Source: Chryseobacterium sp. KLBC 52 (GTDB lineage: Bacteria > Bacteroidota > Bacteroidia > Flavobacteriales > Weeksellaceae). From it: a stretch of 64,000 bases of DNA. Where the stretch lies: contig NZ_QDFZ01000014.1 of the NCBI RefSeq assembly GCF_003347605.1, forward strand, positions 87,357-151,356. The letters are read 5' to 3'. The translations under genes and the position numbers were made by a program. Numbering within the stretch: the first letter of the stretch is position 1; the number at the start of each line of letters is the position of its first letter. Shown here in pieces: positions 34,807 to 42,773 of this stretch. The notes under the pieces are model-generated. The model was given only the letters and a program-made list of their open reading frames with translations. It had not been told where the DNA came from and did no database searches.

Positions 34807-35595
34807 ATGAAGTTAGAATTATATCAGATAGATGCTTTTACAGAATCTGTTTTCCATGGAAATCCGGCTGGTGTTGTTCCATTAAAAAATTGGTTACCCG
34901 ATGAAATCCTTTTAAAAATAGCCCGTGAAAATGCCGTAGCAGAAACCGCTTTCTTTATTGACAATGGAGATCGTGTTCATCTGAGATGGTTTACCCCGGA
35001 AATAGAGATGGATTTATGCGGACATGCTACCCTTGCTACCGCTCATTGTCTTGTTTCCATCTTACATTATCAGAGTGATAGAATCATTTTTGAAACAAAA
35101 AGCGGTGAACTGACGGTAGATGTTAAAGATGGGATGTACTATATGGATTTTCCATCAAGGATGCCCGAAACCTCTACTCTTCCGGATATCATATCCAGAT
35201 CACTCAATATTCAGCCTAAGGAAGTCTTTAAAGCAAGAGATTATGTGTTGGTATATGATTCTGAAGAGGATGTAAAAAAGATCTGCATTGAAAGATCTGT
35301 TTTTGATCTTATCAACCTGGATCCGGGTGGTGTTATCGTGACCGCAACAGGCACTGATTGTGATTTTGTATCAAGATACTTTACCCCGCAGTCCTCTATT
35401 CTTGAAGATCCGGTAACCGGCTCTGCACACTGCTCACTGATTCCCTTCTGGTCATCAAGATTAGGAAAAGATCAGCTTTTTGCCCGCCAGATCTCTGAAA
35501 GAGGCGGAGAACTCTATTGTGAGAACAAAAATGAAAGGGTAATTGTAGCGGGGAAAGCCCAAACGTATTCTGCAGGGCATTTTTGGATAGAATAG
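34807..35595 (+). CDS. PhzF-family isomerase
   Basis: The 262-residue protein matches the PhzF/diaminopimelate-epimerase fold: QIDAFTESVFHGNPAGV at the N-terminus, catalytic Glu in NAVAETAFF, DLCGHATLATAH and the C-terminal LEDPVTGSAHC. PhzF isomerises a phenazine precursor, but most family members are stand-alone isomerases of unknown substrate. No phenazine genes are nearby, so a phenazine role is unlikely. Confidence 0.92.
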   Translation: MKLELYQIDAFTESVFHGNPAGVVPLKNWLPDEILLKIARENAVAETAFFIDNGDRVHLRWFTPEIEMDLCGHATLATAHCLVSILHYQSDRIIFETKSGELTVDVKDGMYYMDFPSRMPETSTLPDIISRSLNIQPKEVFKARDYVLVYDSEEDVKKICIERSVFDLINLDPGGVIVTATGTDCDFVSRYFTPQSSILEDPVTGSAHCSLIPFWSSRLGKDQLFARQISERGGELYCENKNERVIVAGKAQTYSAGHFWIE

Positions 35596-35701
35596 ATTTT
35601 CTGCATAATGACATTCACCAGATATGCTGGAATTACAATCCTAGAATTATTCGGTTAAAGGATTTAAGTTGATCTGCACTTTCAAAAATTATAAAAAAAA
35701 C

Positions 35702-35726
35702 TGGCTACTCTTTCGGTAGCCAATTT
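35702..35726 (-). terminator. Terminator of Hsp20 gene
   Basis: TGGCTAC (35702-35708) pairs with GTAGCCA (35716-35722) around TCTTTCG. On the minus strand a long T run follows the hairpin. Confidence 0.75.
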
Positions 35727-35737
35727 TGTAATTATTT

Positions 35738-36190
35738 CTATGATATTTCAATCATTCTGGGTGGTTTCTGCTTCGCCTCTTCTTTTTTGGGAATGGTTAA
35801 CATTAAAAGGCCATTTTCATATTTTGCATTAATGCTATCCTGATCCACAACATCTTTCGGAAGCTCAAAACTTCTCTGGAAGGATTGATAACTGAATTCT
35901 CTTCGTGTGAAATTGTCATCTTTTGACTCTTTACGATCTTCCTTCGTTGATGAAATGGTAAGCAGGTTACCATCCAGCCTGATCTGAAAATCATTTTTAT
36001 CCATACCTGGTGCTGCAACCTGAACTTCATAAGCCTCTCCATTCTCCTTTATATTGACCGATGGTACGGTTGTACTGGTAGATGAGTAATTGTTATTGCC
36101 CCAGTTAAAAAGTTCACGACCAAAAAAATCATCAAAGACATTTGAAAAGCCCAAATTGCTGTTTCCGTTTTTTCTTATTAGATTATTCAT
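35738..36190 (-). CDS. Small heat-shock protein, Hsp20/alpha-crystallin family
   Basis: The 150-residue protein has an N-terminal arm with FDDFFGRELFNW, an alpha-crystallin domain (about residues 45-140, with VNIKENGEAYEVQVAAPGMD and the conserved ENGLLMLTIPK) and a C-terminal RMIEIS tail carrying the I-x-I anchor. It is an ATP-independent holdase for unfolding cytoplasmic proteins. The second in-frame ATG at 36190 is used. A 14-bp palindrome 45 bases upstream may be an operator; it is not the CIRCE element. Confidence 0.93.
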   Translation of the reverse strand: MNNLIRKNGNSNLGFSNVFDDFFGRELFNWGNNNYSSTSTTVPSVNIKENGEAYEVQVAAPGMDKNDFQIRLDGNLLTISSTKEDRKESKDDNFTRREFSYQSFQRSFELPKDVVDQDSINAKYENGLLMLTIPKKEEAKQKPPRMIEIS

Positions 36191-36681
36191 TGTAATCATT
36201 TTTAATTAAGTTTAACAATCATTAAAAAACACGTCAGCTGGCCAGCTGTACATAAAAATTTGCAAAAAAAATACCATTTGAGTACGAGTGAAATTTTTTC
36301 CGATCTTCTGTCATTTTTTCAGTATTTATGACACAAAGCCTTGATTCTTAGAATATTCAATATTTTTAATAGTTATCATACATCCTAAAAGTTCAAGGAT
36401 AAAGAATTTTCCAAAAAATTCGAAAATTACTTTGGAAAAGATGTGATTAAACTGTATTAGCTTAAATAATATTTCTAATAATAGTCTATTTCTACAATAT
36501 AAAATAAACTAAAGTGTGGTGCATTGTATTTTTATATTTCAAAAGTATTTTATCTTAATTTTATTTGTAATTTAACAATCCGAGCTAAGTATCACGTATA
36601 GAATAACTTGATGCAAACCTGAGATATATCCGTATTGTAACAAGAAAAAAGATAATTAAAAGATTGCAATAAAATTGTACC
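36191..36681. other. Divergent AT-rich intergenic region
   Basis: About 490 bases between Hsp20 and the YhhN gene. Apart from the palindrome at 36235 I see no gene, repeat or RNA. TAAAATTG at 36668-36675 is one base from the -7 consensus but only seven bases from the YhhN start. Confidence 0.45.
36235..36248. promoter_or_regulatory. Palindrome upstream of Hsp20 gene
   Basis: CAGCTGGCCAGCTG is a perfect 14-bp palindrome and unusually GC-rich for this AT-rich gap. It lies 45 bases upstream of the Hsp20 ATG and may bind a stress regulator. Confidence 0.4.
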
Positions 36682-37332
36682 ATGATAAAATCTGTCAATA
36701 TCAAATTGTTATTAGTCCTTCTTGCGATTGTTTTTGCATTTGATTTAGTATTTATAGCTAGGGATCATAGTTCCTGGCGGTTTTTTACCAAGCCACTGTT
36801 GTTACCTATTATTATCTGGTTGTATTTTACTTATTCTAAACAAAATGTATTTCGGATCAACCAATGGTTTTTGTCTGGATTAATTTTGAGCTTTTTGGGT
36901 GATGTGTTTTTGTTATTTGGATGGGGATTTATGCCCGGTTTGGGCAGCTTTTTGTTGGCTCATATTTGTTACATCATTTATTTTTTTAAGATTAAAAAGA
37001 AAAATGCATGGAGTTGGCTTCCCTTTGTTTTTCTATATTTAGGCTCATTTATTTACTCTATATATCCTTATTTAAACGAAATGAAGATACCCGTGGTGAT
37101 TTACGGAATTACCATTGCTACGATGCTGTATTTCAGTATCAGAACTTATTCTTTAGTATTAATCCTGGGAGCTGTTTTGTTTGTAATATCAGATTCTGTA
37201 TTGGCCATTAATATTTTCGTACAGCATAGTGTCGGGAAAGAACTTATTGTGATGATTACTTATGTTTTAGCCCAATTGATGCTGGTGTTGGGAGTGGTTG
37301 GTATTGAAAAAAAGAACAGAATTATCCGATAA
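36682..37332 (+). CDS. YhhN-family lysoplasmalogenase-like membrane protein
   Basis: The 216-residue integral membrane protein has about eight hydrophobic helices and the YhhN/TMEM86 pattern: FFTKPLLLPIIIWLY, LILSFLGDVFLLFG with conserved Asp, LLAHICYIIYF and ISDSVLAINIF. TMEM86B splits the vinyl-ether bond of lysoplasmalogens; bacterial YhhN proteins are inferred to do similar ether-lipid chemistry. The next gene, 11 bases downstream, is a sterol-desaturase-family enzyme, which supports a lipid role. Confidence 0.85.
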   Translation: MIKSVNIKLLLVLLAIVFAFDLVFIARDHSSWRFFTKPLLLPIIIWLYFTYSKQNVFRINQWFLSGLILSFLGDVFLLFGWGFMPGLGSFLLAHICYIIYFFKIKKKNAWSWLPFVFLYLGSFIYSIYPYLNEMKIPVVIYGITIATMLYFSIRTYSLVLILGAVLFVISDSVLAINIFVQHSVGKELIVMITYVLAQLMLVLGVVGIEKKNRIIR

Positions 37333-37343
37333 AATCAAGCCTT

Positions 37344-38324
37344 ATGAAAAGAAAAGATAACCATTTTTTTCATAGTATTGGCCTGTTCTGTCCATTGGAT
37401 TTTACTGATCCTGTTACTTATTTTATTCCTGTGTTTATCTTGTTGATAGTAGGGGAAATATTTTTGTATCAGATTCCTCAAAAAGTATTCACAAAAAGAC
37501 TCATCAAAGATAATGTATCGAGTATCGGATTGGGGATAGGGGCAGTAATGTTAGACTTTGGGATGAAAGCTATTTCATTATCCTACTTTTTTTGGATTTA
37601 CAATCATTTTAGACTTACCGATATTTTCGGGATCAAAGATTTTAATAAATTCTTCACTTTACAATGGCATGCAGATCACTGGTGGCTTTGGTTATTGGTT
37701 ATGATTGTTCAGGATTTTGGCTTTTACTGGCATCATCGATTGAGTCATAAAATCAGATTATTTTGGACAGGTCATGTCAATCATCATTCGGCTACTCATT
37801 TGAGTTTTGCTATTGCATTGCGTCAGGGATGGTTTGAAATCATATATCGGGACATTTGGTATATCCCTTTTATCATTATTGGTTTTCATCCTATTATGAT
37901 TGCTATGATGCATCAATTTAACCTGATTTTTCAGTTTTGGCCGCATACCAATGCTATTGGAAAATTAGGGTGGTTCGACAAAGTATTCAATTCTCCATCC
38001 AACCATCGGGTGCATCATTCCCGAAAAGTTGAGGATTTAGATAATAACTATGGGGGCATTTTGATGATTTGGGATCATCTTTTCGGCACATACAAAGCGG
38101 AAGAAAAGAAAACGACAGATTACGGAATCTATCATAACATTAATACTTATAATGTCTTTCATATCGTCTTTGATGAGTTTGGAAATATGATAAAGGATGT
38201 CCGAAATGCACCGACATGGAAAGCGAAACTGGGGTATATATTCAATGCTCCGGGCTGGCATCATCATGATAAAGATGAGCGGATTTCTACTTTGAAGCGG
38301 GAATTAAAAGAAAAGATGAATTGA
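37344..38324 (+). CDS. Sterol desaturase/fatty acid hydroxylase family membrane di-iron enzyme
   Basis: The 326-residue protein has N-terminal helices and three histidine boxes: His131-x3-His135, His144-x2-His147-His148 and His221-x2-His224-His225, which bind a di-iron centre. This is the layout of the fatty acid hydroxylase superfamily, which includes sterol desaturases and alkylglycerol monooxygenase (AGMO). The close spacing to a YhhN gene suggests ether-lipid cleavage as one option; carotenoid or lipid hydroxylation is another. A terminator follows. Confidence 0.87.
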   Translation: MKRKDNHFFHSIGLFCPLDFTDPVTYFIPVFILLIVGEIFLYQIPQKVFTKRLIKDNVSSIGLGIGAVMLDFGMKAISLSYFFWIYNHFRLTDIFGIKDFNKFFTLQWHADHWWLWLLVMIVQDFGFYWHHRLSHKIRLFWTGHVNHHSATHLSFAIALRQGWFEIIYRDIWYIPFIIIGFHPIMIAMMHQFNLIFQFWPHTNAIGKLGWFDKVFNSPSNHRVHHSRKVEDLDNNYGGILMIWDHLFGTYKAEEKKTTDYGIYHNINTYNVFHIVFDEFGNMIKDVRNAPTWKAKLGYIFNAPGWHHHDKDERISTLKRELKEKMN

Positions 38325-38630
38325 TGGTTGTCTTGCATGAAAAGTGTAAATTACTGATAAAAACTCTTTATCAATTCAGAAACAGACATCAACCTTCTAC
38401 GACTTGTTAGACAAAGTAATTCCCTCAACAATTTGGAGGGAATTTTTATCTTGAAATACTTCGTAATAAAATAAAGTCACCATATAGCGCTTTAAATAAT
38501 TGATTACTGAAAACAAATAGCAAATTAAGTTCCAGACACTTTTTTAGCAACTTTAAAATGCTTAAAATATAATTGAATTTATGTACAAAGCTTTCCTGGT
38601 TAAAAAAAGTGTTAAGAAAATAAATTTTCA
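38325..38630. other. Convergent intergenic region
   Basis: About 300 bases between convergent genes. It holds the terminator at 38418; the rest is AT-rich without a gene. A 61-codon minus-strand frame at 38446-38631 is judged chance. Confidence 0.45.
38418..38447 (+). terminator. Terminator after sterol desaturase-family gene
   Basis: AATTCCCTC (38418-38426) pairs with GAGGGAATT (38436-38444), followed by T residues. Confidence 0.75.
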
Positions 38631-39491
38631 TTACTCTAATTCAATAGGATTATATGGTAGTGGGTCTGATTTAACAGATATCTGACTACCATCTTCATTG
38701 TAGGCTTTACCATGAAAAAAGCCAGGATTATCATTGTAGTTTTGTAATACTTTTCTAAATTGTTCTCTTGTTACTGTTAATATTCTTTTTTCGTTCCTCA
38801 GATAGATTCTATTAGTTTTTTTATCCATTGCTATTACAGTAAAATGGAAATTACTTTTACTATCCTCAATTTCTAAAATTAGACCAGGTAAATTTTGAAA
38901 AACGTACGGTCCATTATTAATTGGGATTTCTTTAGAATACCAAGCTGTGTATTTTCTACCTCTATATTTAGTTGTGGCTTTCTTACACAAGTAACCTAAT
39001 ATATCTTTTGTCTCATTTTCGAGCTTCCATTCTATTACTGGCTGGTTCTCTTCGTATTGATAAGTTACATTTGCTCTATCCTGTACGATAACTTTATTCA
39101 TTGAAAAATCCTTAACTAAAACATTTTTCCATTTATCAGGTAAATTAAGTGTTTGGTTTAATTCCTTAGCTCCTAGTTTTTCTAAATGACTAAAACTTAA
39201 CATTAAAGAATCCTTTCGTAAAGAATTAAAATCTGAAAACCTTGAAAAATTCTTTCCTATTTGAAGTAAGCATATTGTTTCTAACTTCTTTTTTTTAGGG
39301 TCTTTTAAAAATTCTAATTTGTAATAAATATTTTGATAACTACTGTCTATAATTTTTTCTTCATACGAATCAGGTTTCATAGAGAAATTACCTGTTACAG
39401 TAATTTGAGCATTTGAAAAGAATCCAATCACCAAAAAAAATAACCGTAAGAAATTACGGTTATTGTTAATTATTCCGATTTTTATTAGCAT
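38631..39491 (-). CDS. GLPGLI-family secreted protein
   Basis: The 286-residue protein has a signal peptide (about residues 13-29, cut near SNAQ) and the family motif NLPGLILEIED preceded by NNGPYVFQ, a variant of the GLPGLI signature. The central part contains KKATTKYRGRKYTAWYSKEI, also typical. GLPGLI proteins are exported proteins of Bacteroidota without assigned function. The ATG overlaps the end of a short double-glycine-leader peptide gene by seven bases, so the two are translationally coupled and likely act together. Confidence 0.9.
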   Translation of the reverse strand: MLIKIGIINNNRNFLRLFFLVIGFFSNAQITVTGNFSMKPDSYEEKIIDSSYQNIYYKLEFLKDPKKKKLETICLLQIGKNFSRFSDFNSLRKDSLMLSFSHLEKLGAKELNQTLNLPDKWKNVLVKDFSMNKVIVQDRANVTYQYEENQPVIEWKLENETKDILGYLCKKATTKYRGRKYTAWYSKEIPINNGPYVFQNLPGLILEIEDSKSNFHFTVIAMDKKTNRIYLRNEKRILTVTREQFRKVLQNYNDNPGFFHGKAYNEDGSQISVKSDPLPYNPIELE

Positions 39492-39664
39492 TTCACATCA
39501 TTAAAGTATTCTGCTGCTTCTTGTAATTCTGCCCAGTTACTATAATTATCCGTGCATAAGGAATAAGAAGCTCCACAAGGTGCAGTAACACCAACCCATT
39601 GACTACAAGTTCCTCCTGTTACTTTTTTAAGATCATTTCGAGATAATTTTTTTAATTTTTTCAT
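39485..39664 (-). CDS. Short peptide with double-glycine leader (bacteriocin-like)
   Basis: A 59-residue frame reads MKKLKKLSRNDLKKVTGG, then a Cys-containing core of about 41 residues with four Cys, ending NDVKC. The basic helical leader ending in Gly-Gly at residues 17-18 is that of bacteriocin-like peptides processed by C39 peptidases; Bacteroidota annotations often call such genes bacteriocin-like protein. Its stop overlaps the GLPGLI start (ATGCTAA). TATATTCG, one base from the -7 consensus, lies 26 bases upstream. No peptidase-transporter or modifying enzyme is in the window, so function is unproven. Confidence 0.75.
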   Translation of the reverse strand: MKKLKKLSRNDLKKVTGGTCSQWVGVTAPCGASYSLCTDNYSNWAELQEAAEYFNDVKC

Positions 39665-39941
39665 TTTTGTAATATTTTAAATTCGATAGCGAATATAACA
39701 ATATAAATCATTCTAAAGAGAAAAATTTTATTATGTTAAGTATTTGTTAATAAACAACTTATACCAACTTGTGCATTGTTACGATTTACAAATATGTGAT
39801 TTAAATGATTGATAGAATTTTGGTTTTATTCAGAATGTGAACACCCATTTCAATACCTGAACCAGTTTTTTATATGTAGTTTAACTACCTACGAACAACA
39901 AGCCTCTCCCTTAGCCGACCGGAAATCAAGCAATTTAGGAC
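39665..39941. other. Intergenic region upstream of the leader-peptide gene
   Basis: About 280 AT-rich bases between the peptide gene and the tRNA terminator. Apart from the imperfect -7 element near 39690 I see no gene or repeat. Confidence 0.45.
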
Positions 39942-39950
39942 ACAAAAAAA

Positions 39951-39975
39951 GGAGACGTTAATAATAAACGTCTCC
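39951..39975 (-). terminator. Terminator of tRNA-Ser
   Basis: GGAGACGTT (39951-39959) pairs perfectly with AACGTCTCC (39967-39975). On the minus strand seven T residues follow. Confidence 0.85.
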
Positions 39976-39980
39976 CTAAG

Positions 39981-40065
39981 CGGAGAGTGAGGGATTCGAA
40001 CCCCCGGACCTGTTACAGTCAACAGTTTTCAAGACTGCCGCAATCGACCACTCTGCCAACTCTCC
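39981..40065 (-). tRNA. tRNA-Ser(TGA)
   Basis: On the minus strand the 85-base sequence folds as a class II tRNA: acceptor stem GGAGAGT with ACTCTCC and discriminator G, D-arm, anticodon loop CTTGAAAA giving anticodon TGA, a long variable arm, and T-loop GGTTCGAATCC. CCA is not encoded. It is followed by a hairpin terminator. No integrase or att-like repeat is seen beside it. Confidence 0.95.
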
Positions 40066-40292
40066 ATAAACTCCGGCTATACCGTTGTTTTCAGTGGTGC
40101 AAATATAGAACGATTTTTAATTTCTGCAAAACTTTTCCCTCACAAATTTTAACAAAACTTAATAATAGACTAGGAATCAGGGGAATTATTTTTCGCTCTT
40201 TCGCAAAAGCTTCAATATAAAAATCTAAAACATTTATATTTTGAGAAATCCCATTATAGAAAGGCATTTGTATAACAAAACTTACAGCTCTA

Positions 40293-40328
40293 TTTACAAA
40301 CACACATATTTTTCACTACATTTGTAAA
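40293..40328 (+). promoter_or_regulatory. Promoter and inverted repeat before XRE regulator
   Basis: TACATTTG (40317-40324) is an exact -7 element. TTTACAAA (40293-40300) and TTTGTAAA (40321-40328) are perfect inverted arms that flank the promoter, a layout suited to autorepression by the downstream regulator. Confidence 0.5.
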
Positions 40329-40348
40329 AACACAGGTATCTTATGACA

Positions 40349-40723
40349 ATGGAAAAACTACGAACTTTAAGAAAGCAGAAAGGTTATACTCAGCAGCAGA
40401 TTGCTGATCTTCTTGCCACCGATGTCTCCAACTACAGCAGAAAAGAAAATGGAGATGTCAAAATATTTGATGACGAATGGGAGAAACTGGCTAAAGTTTT
40501 AGATGTTTCTGTAGAAGATATCAGAGAGGAGAAAACAGCAACTGTTATACAGAATCTTACATTTAACGATAGTAGTTCTAATACCAGTAACCAATCTGGT
40601 AACTATAATCAGTATTGCAATATTCCAGAATATTTATTAGAAAACCAACAGGAATACATTAATCTTCTGAAAGAGCAGATTAAGGCTTTAAAAGAAGAAA
40701 ATGAAAAACTGAAAAAAGGATAA
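40349..40723 (+). CDS. XRE-family helix-turn-helix regulator
   Basis: The 124-residue protein has an N-terminal Cro/C1-type domain (LRTLRKQKGYTQQQIADLL, then DVSNYSRKENGD) and a C-terminal coiled coil (LLKEQIKALKEENEKLKK) joined by an Asn/Ser-rich linker. It probably dimerises through the coiled coil and binds the inverted repeat upstream. Targets are unknown. The second ATG (40349) is preferred; ATG 40343 adds two residues. Confidence 0.88.
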   Translation: MEKLRTLRKQKGYTQQQIADLLATDVSNYSRKENGDVKIFDDEWEKLAKVLDVSVEDIREEKTATVIQNLTFNDSSSNTSNQSGNYNQYCNIPEYLLENQQEYINLLKEQIKALKEENEKLKKG

Positions 40724-40741
40724 TCACTTTTATATAAGAAC

Positions 40742-40769
40742 AAAACGGCTTCTATTGAAAGCCGTTTTT
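40742..40769. terminator. Bidirectional terminator
   Basis: AAAACGGCTT (40742-40751) pairs with AAGCCGTTTT (40759-40768) between convergent genes. Confidence 0.8.
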
Positions 40770-40792
40770 ATTTTATACTTTTGAAAAACTCC

Positions 40793-41005
40793 TTATTCCC
40801 GATCAACAATGGAAATAAAACTGTTTTTTAAAAAATCAGACGGATATACAAACTGATCTCCATCTTCTCCCTTTACTACAATAGCGCCCTGTTCATCGTT
40901 GAGGCATTTGTCCAATTGGGTTTTCATGTCATTAAGCGCTCCATTGGGAATTTCAATGATATAGGTTCCGGTAACGTGTGTAACCTTTATGATTTTTGTT
41001 TCCAT
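40793..41005 (-). CDS. Small hypothetical protein
   Basis: A 70-residue acidic protein, METKIIKVTHVTGTYIIEIP at the start, with alternating hydrophobic residues that suggest a small beta-sheet. I know no function. The minus strand has TACATTTA, one base from the -7 consensus, about 20 bases upstream of the ATG, and a terminator lies downstream, so it is probably a real single gene. Confidence 0.6.
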   Translation of the reverse strand: METKIIKVTHVTGTYIIEIPNGALNDMKTQLDKCLNDEQGAIVVKGEDGDQFVYPSDFLKNSFISIVDRE

Positions 41006-41149
41006 TTTGTTTTTGATTAAGGGCTAAATGTAGGCATTTTACTTTAAGGATAAAGATGTTTCGGGAAAAGATATGAATTAATATGACTACAAAACGTTCC
41101 TCAGACGTTATAAATACCAGAAGCCCTTTATATAAAAGGTATAATAGAG

Positions 41150-41157
41150 TATATTTG
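41150..41157 (+). promoter_or_regulatory. -7 promoter element (TATATTTG)
   Basis: Exact TAnnTTTG match 30 bases before the ATG at 41188. Confidence 0.5.
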
Positions 41158-41187
41158 CACCCATAAAAACTAATAATACTATTTCAG

Positions 41188-42039
41188 ATGATTACTCCAT
41201 CCTTTATTAAAAACGCGGTTATTGCCGCCTCATTAGCCTTCTCCTCTATGGCTTTTGCCCAAAAAACACCTATATCTGTTCTTCCTTCCGGCCATCTTGT
41301 AGTGAGTGCTGAAGTGGATGGCAGAAAGGGAAATTTTATTTTTGATACCGGAGGTGGAATCAATCTTTTTCTGGGAAATTTTTCCAAAAACCTGGACACG
41401 AAAGAAACCTATAATTACCTTACCGCTTTCCGGGCAACTGGAGAAAAGATGACGATTCCTTTGTTCAAATCAAAAGAGATTATTTTTAACGGTAAAAAAT
41501 TTAAAGATATCTGGTATTCCACTCATGATATGGAAATCAAAGGAATTGACGGTTTGATTTCCCTGCCCATGCTCTATGATACAGAATTCATCATCGATTA
41601 TACCACGAAAGAACTGATCTTTCCTAAAGAAAAACTTAACGGTAAGAAAGTGATGGATATTCAGCTGTCTACAAATGCAGATCAGTCTCTGGATATTACC
41701 ACCTATGTTCTCTTGAACAACAAATACAGAATCAATATTCTTCTGGATTCCGGAGCGGGCAAAGATTCTTTCTGGCTGAATGAAAGCCTGATGAAAACAA
41801 TGGATATCAAAAAAGAAGGCCTGAATGTAGTTGAAAAGAAAAGCGAATTTAATCCCGATATAACCACTAAGTTTTACAAAAGTGATATTGGCTCTATTTC
41901 TACCCCCTTTGCCACCGTAGAAAAACCGGCTGTATTTTTTGTAGAAGGTCTTATTTATGAAGGCAAAACCAGCATCAACTGGCTGGGTAAAAAATTGGGA
42001 TTCAATCTTAAAGAGAAAAAGATCTATATTTTGGATTAA
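41188..42039 (+). CDS. Exported retropepsin-like aspartic protease family protein
   Basis: This 283-residue protein has a signal peptide (cut near AFAQK, about residue 24) and two retropepsin-like lobes, each with an active-site-like loop: FIFDTGGG near residue 50 and ILLDSGAG near residue 185. Two DTG/DSG loops in one chain suggest a monomeric clan AA protease acting in the periplasm or outside. Substrate unknown. The exported protein at 53588-54442 seems to be a relative that has lost both Asp residues. A dispersed inverted repeat follows. Confidence 0.75.
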   Translation: MITPSFIKNAVIAASLAFSSMAFAQKTPISVLPSGHLVVSAEVDGRKGNFIFDTGGGINLFLGNFSKNLDTKETYNYLTAFRATGEKMTIPLFKSKEIIFNGKKFKDIWYSTHDMEIKGIDGLISLPMLYDTEFIIDYTTKELIFPKEKLNGKKVMDIQLSTNADQSLDITTYVLLNNKYRINILLDSGAGKDSFWLNESLMKTMDIKKEGLNVVEKKSEFNPDITTKFYKSDIGSISTPFATVEKPAVFFVEGLIYEGKTSINWLGKKLGFNLKEKKIYILD

Positions 42040-42061
42040 AAACTACATCGGTACAGTAAAC

Positions 42062-42119
42062 TGTCATTCTGACGAAGAATCCTACTCAAATTTGAGATTC
42101 TTCCTTCGTCAGAATGACA
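42062..42119. repeat. Dispersed inverted repeat, second copy
   Basis: TGTCATTCTGACGAAG (42062-42077) pairs with CTTCGTCAGAATGACA (42104-42119), with GAATC and GATTC pairing further in. The right half shares ATTCTTCCTTCGTCAGAATG with the element at 10901-11061. Confidence 0.75.
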
Positions 42120-42263
42120 ATGTGGAAAAGTGTGCTGAGAAAACCACCCCGTCAAAAATTCTTTGAATTTTCGCCACCCCTCCGGAGGATGGGAATCATT
42201 ACGTCTTCAGTTGTTATATAGTTGGTAATACGGGTTTTCAGAAGTTTTCTGAAAAAATAACAG

Positions 42264-42641
42264 CTACTCTCCTGCCGGTTCGAACAATTCAATTTTGTTT
42301 CCTTCGGGATCCAGGATGTGTACAAACTTTCCATACTCATACGTTGCAATTTCATCCAGCACTGTTACGCCTTCTTTCTTTAACTCTTCCACCAATGCTT
42401 CGATATTTTCTACATGATAATTGATCATAAATTCTTTGGCAGAAGGCTCAAAATACTGGGTAGAATCTTTAAAAGGACTCCACAGCGTATATCCTTTCTT
42501 ATCAGATTCTTCATCTTTCCAGTCGAATTTGGCGCCGTATGGGCTCGTTGGTAATCCAAGATGAGTTTTATACCATTCATTGACTTGTTCCGGGTCTTTA
42601 CACTTGAAGAAGATTCCTCCAATCGCGGTTACTCTTTTCAT
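42264..42641 (-). CDS. VOC-superfamily (glyoxalase/bleomycin-resistance-like) protein
   Basis: The 125-residue protein has the VOC pattern: GIFFKCKDPEQVNEWYKTHLG at the start, INYHVENIEALVEELKKEG in the middle and a C-terminal LDPEGNKIELFEP with the usual metal-ligand Glu. The substrate is not known. It stands alone, upstream of a long repeat array. Confidence 0.85.
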   Translation of the reverse strand: MKRVTAIGGIFFKCKDPEQVNEWYKTHLGLPTSPYGAKFDWKDEESDKKGYTLWSPFKDSTQYFEPSAKEFMINYHVENIEALVEELKKEGVTVLDEIATYEYGKFVHILDPEGNKIELFEPAGE

Positions 42642-42773
42642 TTTTTATTTGTTTTTATTCAGTTGATAGTTTCTTACACGCAAATACAATACGCTTTGCA
42701 ATTTCACAAATATATCAATGTTTTAGCGAGTTGTTGACTGATTTTTTTTAAATTTTTTAAAGGTTTTTGAAAA

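Noticed and set aside
34807..35595. Phenazine biosynthesis cluster suggested by PhzF
   Set aside because: No other phz genes are near; stand-alone PhzF-like isomerases are common.
39971..40065. tRNA-Ser as an integration site for a genomic island
   Set aside because: No integrase gene, direct repeat of the tRNA end or compositional change is seen on either side.
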